Below, piece after piece: positions 1 through 6,530 of a stretch of DNA of 8,106 nt (within the stretch, counting starts at the first letter, position 1; each line of letters starts with the position of its first letter). Under the pieces are notes generated by a model that was not told the origin of the DNA, ran no database searches, and worked only from the letters and a program-made list of their open reading frames with translations. Origin of the DNA: Alphaproteobacteria bacterium (lineage in GTDB: Bacteria > Pseudomonadota > Alphaproteobacteria > Thalassobaculales > Thalassobaculaceae); the NCBI GenBank assembly GCA_028822575.1, contig JAPKDN010000121.1, forward strand, positions 1 through 8,106. The letters are read 5' to 3'. Both the position numbers and the translations under genes were made by a program.

Positions 1-89
1 GCCGAACCGCCGTCGTGCCTCGGCGAAGGTGATCAAGCGTTCCTCGTCCAGACGGAGTGCCTCCGCGTGGGGTTGGCAAGCTATCCGAG
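1..89 (-). CDS. possible partial coding segment running off the left edge, unknown function
   Basis: Read on the minus strand with codons ending at base 1, this stretch is stop-free and gives a charged, helix-like peptide containing AEALRLDEERLITFAEARRR. This looks more like protein than the other frames here. No clear ATG or ribosome binding site precedes it and the rest lies outside the window. The phrase LITFAEARRR is faintly like the start of small helix-turn-helix or excisionase-type proteins, but fewer than 30 residues are visible, so no function is assigned. It could equally be chance. Confidence 0.2.
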
Positions 90-275
90 CCTGTGATGGG
101 TTCTCTGTGCAGGGACGAGCGCAGGAACATGACAGCGAGACGTGGCTGATTCGGGACCGTCCCGACAACCGCTTGGAAACGGGCACCGGGTTGGCCGACG
201 TGTATCGGTCATCTGATCGCGCAGCTCTGGCTCCATCGAGGATGCCATTGTATATCTCGCTACTCTCTCTTTAAC
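90..275. other. intergenic stretch, no gene recognised
   Basis: No reading frame here resembles a known protein. The short plus-strand ORF at 29-274 has an arginine/serine-rich, low-information translation and no good ribosome binding site. The stretch presumably holds the promoter for the plus-strand block starting at 288, but I could not pick out convincing -35 and -10 boxes. No hairpin followed by a T run was seen. Confidence 0.4.
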
Positions 276-279
276 GGAG
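276..279 (+). promoter_or_regulatory. ribosome binding site of the D-2-hydroxyacid dehydrogenase gene
   Basis: GGAG lies 8 bases before the ATG at 288, a standard Shine-Dalgarno spacing. It supports that start over any other in-frame codon. Confidence 0.7.
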
Positions 280-287
280 ACCACGCC

Positions 288-1277
288 ATGGCTGTCACGG
301 TTGGGATGTACGACGCGTCTCTGGCGCATATCGGCGAACGGTTGAACAGATTGGGGCTGAACCTGAATGTCCTGCCCTTCGATAAGACCGGGCACTTCTT
401 GGTGGATGGCGTCGAGATCGCCCCGGGTGAAATCGATGTCGACTATTTGTGGTTGAGCAGCCATATCAATGCCGATGGCGCGCAGAAGGCGGCTTTCGAT
501 TTGGCGTTGGCTTGTAAATCCATTGGCGTGCTGCAAACTTTCAATGCCGGGCTCGACAACCCGACCTACAAAAAGATTTCCGTGAAGGGCACCCGGATCT
601 GCAACAGTAGCGCCCAGGGCGTGGCAATTGCCGAATATGTGATGGCCCAGGTGCTGAGCGTCACGCACCCGGTTGCCCAACAGCGTGACCAACAGGCGGC
701 CAAGGAATGGAAGATCACACCGTTCCGTGAACTGTCCCGCACCCATTGGCTGATCGTGGGCTACGGCCCGATCGGCCGCGAGGTTGCCAAACGCGCCAAG
801 GCCTTCGGCGCCGGTATCTCGGTTGTGCGCCGCTCTCCCGAGACATCGGCAATTGTCGACAAGGCCGGCACTATAGCGGATCTGGGAACTCTGTTACCGG
901 AAGCGGATATTATCGTTTTCGCCTGCCCGCTCAACGAAAAGACACGTGGATTCGCCAGCACCGATTTCTTCAAAGCGGTAAAGCCGGGCGCGATCTTGGT
1001 GAATATTGCGCGCGGCGGACTTATCGACGATGCGTCCATGATCGAAGCGCTCGACGATGGTCTGTTAGAAACGGCGGTGCTTGATGTCTTCCATACGGAA
1101 CCGCTACCAATCGACGACCCGCTGTGGTCGCATCCGAAGATTCGACTGACTCCCCACACCTCTTTCGCTGGGAACGGCGGTCAGGAGCGGTGGGACCAGT
1201 TGTTCCTGGATAATCTTGTGCGTTTCACCAAGGCGGAGGCCTTGACCCAAGAAGTTGACCCGGCGGACATCGTCTAG
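288..1277 (+). CDS. D-isomer specific 2-hydroxyacid dehydrogenase (glyoxylate/hydroxypyruvate reductase-like)
   Basis: This 329-residue cytoplasmic oxidoreductase of the D-2-hydroxyacid dehydrogenase family interconverts 2-keto acids and D-2-hydroxy acids with NAD(P)H. The length is normal for the family. The Rossmann glycine motif GYGPIG is at residues 158-163. The catalytic triad of the family is visible: Arg242 in NIARGG, Glu271 in FHTEPLP and His290 in LTPHTS. After the second Rossmann strand the sequence is VVRRSPE (residues 179-185), with Arg181-Arg182 where NAD-specific members usually carry an acidic residue. By analogy this suggests NADPH preference. The ATG is preceded by a well-spaced GGAG. 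The stop is 31 bases before the flavin monooxygenase gene, so the two are probably one transcript. The substrate (glyoxylate, hydroxypyruvate, phenylpyruvate or another) cannot be told from sequence. Confidence 0.93.
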   Translation: MAVTVGMYDASLAHIGERLNRLGLNLNVLPFDKTGHFLVDGVEIAPGEIDVDYLWLSSHINADGAQKAAFDLALACKSIGVLQTFNAGLDNPTYKKISVKGTRICNSSAQGVAIAEYVMAQVLSVTHPVAQQRDQQAAKEWKITPFRELSRTHWLIVGYGPIGREVAKRAKAFGAGISVVRRSPETSAIVDKAGTIADLGTLLPEADIIVFACPLNEKTRGFASTDFFKAVKPGAILVNIARGGLIDDASMIEALDDGLLETAVLDVFHTEPLPIDDPLWSHPKIRLTPHTSFAGNGGQERWDQLFLDNLVRFTKAEALTQEVDPADIV

Positions 1278-1296
1278 CCTCTACTGCAACGGCCCG

Positions 1297-1301
1297 AAGG
1301 A
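1297..1301 (+). promoter_or_regulatory. ribosome binding site deciding the start of the flavin monooxygenase gene
   Basis: AAGGA is 7 bases before the ATG at 1309. This favours 1309 over the longer in-frame reading from 1255, which would overlap the upstream gene and add 18 residues unlike the family N-terminus. Confidence 0.75.
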
Positions 1302-1308
1302 ACGCACC

Positions 1309-2385
1309 ATGCGGCTCGGTTTGTTTATGATGCCCCTGCATCCGTCCTATCGACCGATAGCGGATTGCTACGATCGAGATATAGACCAATTGGTGGCGGC
1401 CGATCGTCTCAGTTTCGACGAGGCGTGGCTGGGCGAGCATTTCACCGAGAAGTGGGAAAATGCTCCCGCCCCAGATTTGTTGATCGCGAAAGCCTTGGCG
1501 CTGACCGAGCGGATCAAGTTTGGCACTGGCGTCACCCTGCTTGGTATGCACGAACCGGCTTATCTAGCGCACCGCCTAGCCATGCTCGATCATCTGGCCC
1601 GCGGGCGGTTCCAGTGGGGCATCGGGCTTGGCGGCATACCAACGGACATGAAACTGATGGGACTGGATCCATCCACGGCTCGAGGCCGCGCCACCGAGGC
1701 CCTAGAGGTGATCCTTGGCTTGTGGGGTCACGAGGAAGGGCCCTTCACCTACCACGGCGAGCATTTCAATATCGAGGCCCCCGCCCTCGACCCGGTGACA
1801 GAACGAGGGTTGCATATGAAGCCGTTGCAGCGTCCCCACCCGCCGATCGCCATCGCCGCCAGCACACCTCAATCTAATTCTTTAAGGATCGCCGGCGCGC
1901 GAGGATGGAGCCCAATGTCGAGTGCTTTGCTTTCCAGCACCCAGCTTCCCGGCCATTGGAAAACCGTCGCCGAGGGCGCGGCCGACTCCGGACGCACGGC
2001 GGACCGAAGCCAATGGCGCATCGCCCGAGATATCTTCGTCGGGCCAACTCCCGCCATTGCCCGGGAGCGCGCCCGCGCTGTCCTGGGACGCAACTACGAG
2101 GTGCATCAGCTGCCGAGCCGGCGTGGCACCTGGCAGATGGGTGCCGCCAAGCTCAGCCCCGACATGCCGGACGACGCCATGGATGTCGACTATATGATGG
2201 AAAACATTTGGATAGTCGGAGACCCAGCCGAATGCGCAGACAAGATTCGCGCGCTTCACGAAACCGTCGGTGGTTTCGGTACCTTGTTGAGCGTAACGGC
2301 GGATTCCGATGACCCGGTCTGGGATTATGAAAGTTTACAGCTGCTTGCCGAGGAAGTTGGGCCTAGAATCAAGGATATTGGCTAG
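1309..2385 (+). CDS. LLM-class flavin-dependent monooxygenase (bacterial luciferase-like)
   Basis: A 358-residue protein of the bacterial luciferase superfamily, a TIM-barrel enzyme that uses reduced FMN supplied by a separate reductase to oxygenate a small organic substrate. It starts with the typical first barrel strand (MRLGLFMMPLHP). LGEHFTEKW at residues 41-49 is the conserved LGEHH-like flavin/active-site segment. FGTGVTLL (71-78) and GRFQWGIGLGG (99-109) are further conserved barrel strands. Residues 164-183, around LHMKPLQRPHPPIAIAA, carry the usual KPLQRPHPP signature. The C-terminal IWIVGDPAECADKIR (300-314) is the standard ending of the family. Relatives are often annotated as limonene 1,2-monooxygenase or alkanal monooxygenase, but those substrate names are unreliable by homology alone. 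It follows the hydroxyacid dehydrogenase by 31 bases and probably shares its transcript. The true start is 1309, not the upstream ATG-like codon. Confidence 0.92.
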   Translation: MRLGLFMMPLHPSYRPIADCYDRDIDQLVAADRLSFDEAWLGEHFTEKWENAPAPDLLIAKALALTERIKFGTGVTLLGMHEPAYLAHRLAMLDHLARGRFQWGIGLGGIPTDMKLMGLDPSTARGRATEALEVILGLWGHEEGPFTYHGEHFNIEAPALDPVTERGLHMKPLQRPHPPIAIAASTPQSNSLRIAGARGWSPMSSALLSSTQLPGHWKTVAEGAADSGRTADRSQWRIARDIFVGPTPAIARERARAVLGRNYEVHQLPSRRGTWQMGAAKLSPDMPDDAMDVDYMMENIWIVGDPAECADKIRALHETVGGFGTLLSVTADSDDPVWDYESLQLLAEEVGPRIKDIG

Positions 2386-2416
2386 GAAATAGCCTCGAAC
2401 CCGTCAAGCGATTTAG

Positions 2417-2850
2417 GTGACCAGACCACCAGGCCCGCGACCGTCGCCGACATCGCTGCATTCAAACGATGCACCACCGATACTTATGAGGCTTATCGTT
2501 CATCGATCACTGATTTGCCCTCGGTGTCGGAGGGTTTAGACAACTCGATTAGAGTGGACCACGTTTGGATTAGCAAGATCGATAATATCATTCAGGGAGT
2601 TCTTGTCGTTGTGATTAAACCCGATCGTGGACATTTGGCCAACGTCACCGTGGAGCCACGATTGATTAGGCGTGGTATTGGGAAAGCCCTTATCGAGCAC
2701 GCGGGATGACTGTGCCGAAGCCGAGGCCTGCGGGCGCTGAAACTTACGACTCATGTGGACATGCCAGAAAACACCAAGCTGTACAGATATCTCGGATGGG
2801 AGGAAACCGGTCGAGGGGTTAACAAAGTCCATATGATAAAGCCGTTTTGA
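2417..2850 (+). pseudogene. GNAT-family N-acetyltransferase, disrupted
   Basis: Reading the frame with codons at 2401, 2404 and so on gives a nearly complete GNAT acetyltransferase, a family that moves the acetyl group of acetyl-CoA to an amine. Visible parts are RPATVADIAAF (from 2431), the motif-A loop VTVEPRLIRRGIGKALIEH (2644-2700, acetyl-CoA pyrophosphate binding) and the C-terminal LYRYLGWEETGR (about 2782-2817), ending in TGA at 2848. Two things break it. An in-frame TGA at 2707-2709 falls in the helix after motif A. There is also no in-frame ATG or GTG before the conserved N-terminus; the plausible GTG at 2417 is in another frame. Bases 2701-2725 read like the family again if one G is removed near 2703 and one C added near 2722. 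The segment is AT-richer than its neighbours: 26 of 60 bases are G or C in 2581-2640, against 41 of 60 in 6841-6900 of livM. It is either a real pseudogene or a consensus with indel errors. Confidence 0.75.
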
Positions 2851-2927
2851 ACCAACCTATAAAAGCCATTGGTCTAAGCGGCTGACATTTGGGCTCAACG
2901 AGTTGAGATCCAAACACATTCTTTCAC

Positions 2928-2931
2928 GAGG
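2928..2931 (+). promoter_or_regulatory. weak ribosome binding site of the alpha/beta hydrolase gene
   Basis: GAGG lies 11 bases before the ATG at 2943. The spacing is longer than ideal, but it is the only Shine-Dalgarno-like match ahead of this start. Confidence 0.45.
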
Positions 2932-2942
2932 CCACGAATACC

Positions 2943-3749
2943 ATGATCTTGACCAACTCCAGCAAAGGCACAAGGCCAGCTGTGGGCGAAGCATTTTCCG
3001 TATTCTATATCCACGGCGCCTTCTCGACGACATCCGCCTGGCGTGGAATCTTGCAAGCTAGGACCCATAACCTCCCGACCATCGTACCGATATTACCTGG
3101 ACTGGCTGCGGCGCCACCGCTATCGATGACTCAGGATTACGATCTCGACAAAGAGGTTAACCATCTGGCTGGTATCATAAAAACGAAAACAAGTGGGTCG
3201 GTGCATCTCGTCGGACATTCCTATGGTGGCCTGGTCGCCTATGCCGCCGCCTTGAGCGACCGGGTTGATATCCGAGCGTGCACGTTGTTCGAACCTTTAA
3301 CCCTCGATCTCTTAAAGCAGACCGGCGACGCTGGAGCCCTCGCAGAACTCATCGACTTCCTCGATCTCTATCGAGCCGCTCACGAGGCCGGCGACCCCTG
3401 GGCGGTACGTCAGGTGATTGATCTTTGGGGTGGGGCCGGGTTTTTTGATTCGCTGCCGGAAAGAATTCAGCTGGCCATGGCATCAATGACCGGCTTCAAT
3501 ATCCAGCAATGGGCCGCCAATCGCGCCTTTACACCAAGCCTGGAGCAAATTCAGGGCATGACCACCCCGATTACCCTGGTCCATGGCGAAGAGACGCACC
3601 CTGTTTGCAAACTAGTCAATGAGAGGCTGCATGAGCTCCTGCCGAACAGCAGGCTTGTCGAAGTCAAGGATGCATTGCATTTCCTGATCCAATCGCATTC
3701 GGACACCTGTGCGGCTATCATCGACCAGGATGTTAGAACATTGTCATAA
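2943..3749 (+). CDS. alpha/beta hydrolase fold protein
   Basis: A 268-residue, single-domain alpha/beta hydrolase of usual length with no signal peptide or membrane segment, so probably cytoplasmic. The oxyanion-hole strand is FYIHGAFSTTSAW (residues 21-33, with His24-Gly25). The nucleophile elbow is GHSYGG (91-96, Ser93 as nucleophile). The catalytic histidine is most likely His246 in DALHFL. The acid is probably Glu216 or Glu217 in LVHGEETHP, after the strand that normally carries it; Glu117 in LFEP is an alternative. Hydrolases with this layout act on esters, lactones, C-C bonds of ring-cleavage products or epoxides, and the substrate cannot be chosen from sequence. It follows the broken GNAT by 92 bases and precedes the glycosyltransferase by 23 bases. 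The reading is intact from end to end. Confidence 0.9.
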   Translation: MILTNSSKGTRPAVGEAFSVFYIHGAFSTTSAWRGILQARTHNLPTIVPILPGLAAAPPLSMTQDYDLDKEVNHLAGIIKTKTSGSVHLVGHSYGGLVAYAAALSDRVDIRACTLFEPLTLDLLKQTGDAGALAELIDFLDLYRAAHEAGDPWAVRQVIDLWGGAGFFDSLPERIQLAMASMTGFNIQQWAANRAFTPSLEQIQGMTTPITLVHGEETHPVCKLVNERLHELLPNSRLVEVKDALHFLIQSHSDTCAAIIDQDVRTLS

Positions 3750-3772
3750 ATCCTGATACGAACTGCCCCACC

Positions 3773-4843
3773 ATGAAAATTCTCGCGGCATGTCATCGGT
3801 TGGACTGGACGGGTGCTCCTCTAATCCTGTTCCGTTTGCTGAGCGCGTTATCAAAGACGCACGACGTCACGCTCCTGTCGCCGCGCGATCCGATCGACGG
3901 TGGACCCTTGCGGGAGCTGTATCAAGAGCATGGAATATCGGTAGTCGGGCAGGCCCGCCTTGGAACTTTCGACGTCTTTCTTGCCAACACGCTGATGACC
4001 AGCCATCTCGCTAAGCGGATCTCGCGTGACCTTCCGGTTTTGTGGTGGATTCAGGAGCCCAAAAACGGGTTACATGCGATTCGTCACGGTGCGGTGGATC
4101 CGATGGCCTTCGAAGCAGTCGATTTGATCTGCATACCAACCCACTGGCAGCGCGATGTTATTTACGCTCCCTATCTCGGGCGGACGGGTACGATCGTCGT
4201 GCCCTATGGACGCCCGTCGGATCGACCATCAGGAATATGTCCAGCAGCCCTATCGACGGATGGCTTCCACATCATAACGCTCGGCTATCTCAGCCGGCGG
4301 AAGGGGCAGGCTATTGTTATCGAGGCTCTGGAGAAACTGGGACGGGAAAACGTCCACCTCCACCTGCTCGGTTCGGACACCACAGCTCCAGGCGAAGCGG
4401 AACAGATCAAAAAACAGGCGAGAAGAACCGACCCCCTTAGACGCCATGTGCATTTTCACGGCACACGACCGCAGCACGAGGTGGTGGATTTCCTCGCGCA
4501 TGGTGATGCCTTCGTCTTTCCAACCTTGGACGACCTGTTGAGCATCAGTATTCTCGAGGCTATGAACCAAAAACTTTGTGTAATAGCGTCTGATTTCGGA
4601 GCGATCCCGGAGTTGGTCATCGACGGAGAGACCGGTCTGTTGTTTCCGAAGTTTGATGCTGAAACCCTAGCCGCAAAAATCGCCTTTGCTATTGATGACC
4701 CAACCGCGCGGCGACGCCTCGCGGAGGCCGGCTTTGACGCCGCCGTCGAACATCATGACTTCACCGCGCATGTATCGGCGATGGAGCAGGGTTTGCTAAA
4801 AGCGATCTGTAATCATTCTGCGCCGTGCTTTGAGACGCCTTAA
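3773..4843 (+). CDS. GT4-family (group 1) glycosyltransferase
   Basis: A 356-residue retaining, GT-B fold glycosyltransferase that moves a sugar from a nucleotide-sugar to an acceptor, commonly in polysaccharide or glycolipid synthesis on the cytoplasmic side of the membrane. The N-terminal acceptor domain starts with MKILAACHRLDWTGAPLILF, the layout of a GT4 subgroup with a TGAP loop. The donor domain has LGYLSRRKGQ (residues 170-179, Arg175/Lys177 phosphate contacts) and the E-x7-E region at DDLLSISILEAM (253-264). There the second glutamate is Glu262 but the first position is Asp254 instead of Glu. IPELVIDGETGLLF (278-291) is the usual family continuation. No transmembrane segment is seen. 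The start has no clear Shine-Dalgarno, so it may depend on translation of the hydrolase 23 bases upstream. Its stop overlaps the stop of the acyl-CoA dehydrogenase remnant on the other strand. Donor and acceptor are unknown. Confidence 0.9.
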   Translation: MKILAACHRLDWTGAPLILFRLLSALSKTHDVTLLSPRDPIDGGPLRELYQEHGISVVGQARLGTFDVFLANTLMTSHLAKRISRDLPVLWWIQEPKNGLHAIRHGAVDPMAFEAVDLICIPTHWQRDVIYAPYLGRTGTIVVPYGRPSDRPSGICPAALSTDGFHIITLGYLSRRKGQAIVIEALEKLGRENVHLHLLGSDTTAPGEAEQIKKQARRTDPLRRHVHFHGTRPQHEVVDFLAHGDAFVFPTLDDLLSISILEAMNQKLCVIASDFGAIPELVIDGETGLLFPKFDAETLAAKIAFAIDDPTARRRLAEAGFDAAVEHHDFTAHVSAMEQGLLKAICNHSAPCFETP

Positions 4844-6530
4844 GAACGCAGGGCCGCACGATCGATAATCGAATCGAAGTCGACTTGTCTGGGTAAGGTG
4901 CCATAGGCTCCGGTCCAGCGTTGGCCCAAGCGAGACCCGCAGAAAGCATCGCTTATCGCGGCTGGCGCATGACGGACCAACAGTGCGGCTTGCATGGTAA
5001 GGGCCATTTGCTCCGTAATACTACGCGCCCTGATCTCGAAATCTACCGGATCGTTAAGAGCGTCCTTGAGTGTATCTATGGCACGGTCAAGAATCGCATT
5101 ACCACCCGTGCGGCCTCTAATTCCGCTAGAAATGCCGGGACCGCCGTCGGCTCGCGCATCATGGCGCGTTTAGCATCCAGGCATATCACGTTGCCCGAAC
5201 CATCCCATATACTGTTCAAAGGCGCCTCGCGATACAGCCGCGGCATCATCGATTCCTCGACATAGCCGGGGCCACCAAGGCATTCGAGCGCCTCGGCGGT
5301 ATGGCCTGAGGCCCGCTTGCAGATCCAGTATTTGCCGATAGCAGTGCCGATACGCGCCAAGGCCGCCGCTGCGTCATCGGATGACGCCTCGTCGATCGCT
5401 CGCCCGAGCCGCAGAGTAAAGGCAATCGCTGCTTCGACCTCGAGCACCAGATTGGCCAGTACGTTTCGCATCAATGGCTGATGGATCAGCTTCTTCTGAA
5501 ACGCCGAGCGATGGGCGGTGTGATGCAAGGCTTGCACCAGCGCCTGACGCATCAGGCCGCTGGAACTGGAGGCGCAATAGAAACGGTTATACTGAACCAT
5601 GTCGATGATGGTTCGAACCCCGCGGCCCTCATCACCGACCATAACACCGAAGGTGTCCTGCATCTCGATTTCCGAGGACGCGTTGGACCGATTACTAAGC
5701 TTATCCTTCAGCCGCTGAATCATAAAATTGTTTCGCTCTCCACCTGGGGTCCAACGCGGCACCAGGAAACACGATAGGCCGGCCTCGCTATAGCCCAGTG
5801 TCAGGAACGCGTCGCACATGGATGCCGAACAAAAGAACTTGTGAGCGGTCAATCGGTAGTCGGCCCCCGGTCCGCCTGTCACGCCAATCGGAGTCGCTTT
5901 GGTGGAGTTTGCCCGCACATCCGAGCCGCCCTGCTTCTCGGTCATGAAAATGCCCATGGTGGCACCGGTCTTTTGCTCGACGGGGATGTCCCGAGGATCG
6001 TAGGACGACGACAGTAGGCGCGGAATCCACGTCCCCACGGTTCTAGGTGTCGCGCGCAACGAAGGGATAGCCGAATAGGTCATAGCCATCGGACACATCA
6101 GCCCACCGTCGACTTGGTTCACCATATAGGTCAGAGCGGTATGCGCGACGTGGGATCCTGATTATTAGTGTTACCAGGCGAAGCTCGGCACCTCGTTTTC
6201 GATCACGTGGCCCATGAGGTCGTGATAGGCGGGGCGGTAATCGACCTGGTTGATCCGCATGCCATGGCGGTCATAGGGTCTGAGCTCGGGGTGGTGCCTG
6301 TTCGCCTGTTCGCCCATGTCGAAGTTTTCGACCGAACCAGTGGTGGCGCCGAAACTAGTGAGATGATCACTGGCCCAGCCGCAGCCTTCCCTCAAAACGC
6401 CTTCACGCAAGGCGGCATCGTCGCCCCAGAGATCCTGATCGCCAATATATGGCGGCGGGATGTAAGATTCCAGGTTATCTACGGCTTCGCCATCGCCCAA
6501 TCGCGCCGGCGAGCCCGTCCGGCATGACAT
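4840..6530 (-). pseudogene. AidB-like acyl-CoA dehydrogenase, interrupted by stops and a frameshift
   Basis: Three minus-strand pieces together make a complete AidB-type acyl-CoA dehydrogenase of about 560 codons (E. coli AidB is about 540), a flavoprotein family linked to acyl-CoA oxidation or, for AidB, to the alkylation response. The N-terminal piece (6530-6171) has ESYIPPPYIGDQDLW and LREGVLREGCGWASDHL. The middle piece (about 6161-5104) has MTEKQGGSDV (FAD/substrate region), LKDKLSNRSNASSE and the LECLGGPGYVEES and LYREAPLNSIW signatures. The C-terminal piece (5103-4840) reads NAILDRAIDTLKDALNDP through to SDAFCGSRLGQRW, in another frame. Between pieces one and two the frame is kept but holds three TAA codons at 6162-6173. 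Between two and three one base appears missing at 5104-5107. The position normally held by the catalytic glutamate (WEGSGN) is aspartate here (WDGSGN). The ATG at 6530 overlaps livM by 56 bases, so the pair were probably co-transcribed. It is either decaying or affected by consensus errors. Confidence 0.85.
5076..6125 (-). CDS. longest open piece of the AidB-like acyl-CoA dehydrogenase (middle domain fragment)
   Basis: This 349-codon open frame is what an automatic gene finder would call. It begins at an internal methionine (TYMVNQVDGG) that in intact relatives sits well inside the protein, so it lacks about 135 N-terminal residues. Its last nine codons, after LEAAR, are out of frame and unlike the family. 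It holds MTEKQGGSD at residues 61-69 and the WDGSGN active-site loop with Asp308. If translated alone it would lack the N-terminal helical part and the C-terminal helices and is unlikely to be an active enzyme. No convincing ribosome binding site precedes 6125. It belongs to the larger pseudogene and is not an independent gene. Confidence 0.6.
   Translation of the reverse strand: MVNQVDGGLMCPMAMTYSAIPSLRATPRTVGTWIPRLLSSSYDPRDIPVEQKTGATMGIFMTEKQGGSDVRANSTKATPIGVTGGPGADYRLTAHKFFCSASMCDAFLTLGYSEAGLSCFLVPRWTPGGERNNFMIQRLKDKLSNRSNASSEIEMQDTFGVMVGDEGRGVRTIIDMVQYNRFYCASSSSGLMRQALVQALHHTAHRSAFQKKLIHQPLMRNVLANLVLEVEAAIAFTLRLGRAIDEASSDDAAAALARIGTAIGKYWICKRASGHTAEALECLGGPGYVEESMMPRLYREAPLNSIWDGSGNVICLDAKRAMMREPTAVPAFLAELEAARVVMRFLTVP

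Noticed and set aside
81..746. A 221-codon open frame on the minus strand
   Set aside because: It is antisense to the hydroxyacid dehydrogenase, whose motifs are clear, and its translation matches nothing recognisable. It is a shadow of codon bias.
1255..1308. An 18-residue N-terminal extension of the flavin monooxygenase
   Set aside because: It would overlap the upstream gene, has no family likeness, and AAGGA with correct spacing precedes the ATG at 1309.
2840..2883. Nested inverted repeats (AGCCG/CGGCT and ACCAA/TTGGT) after the GNAT remnant, considered as a terminator
   Set aside because: The stems are only five bases each with large internal mismatches and no T run follows, so chance is likely.
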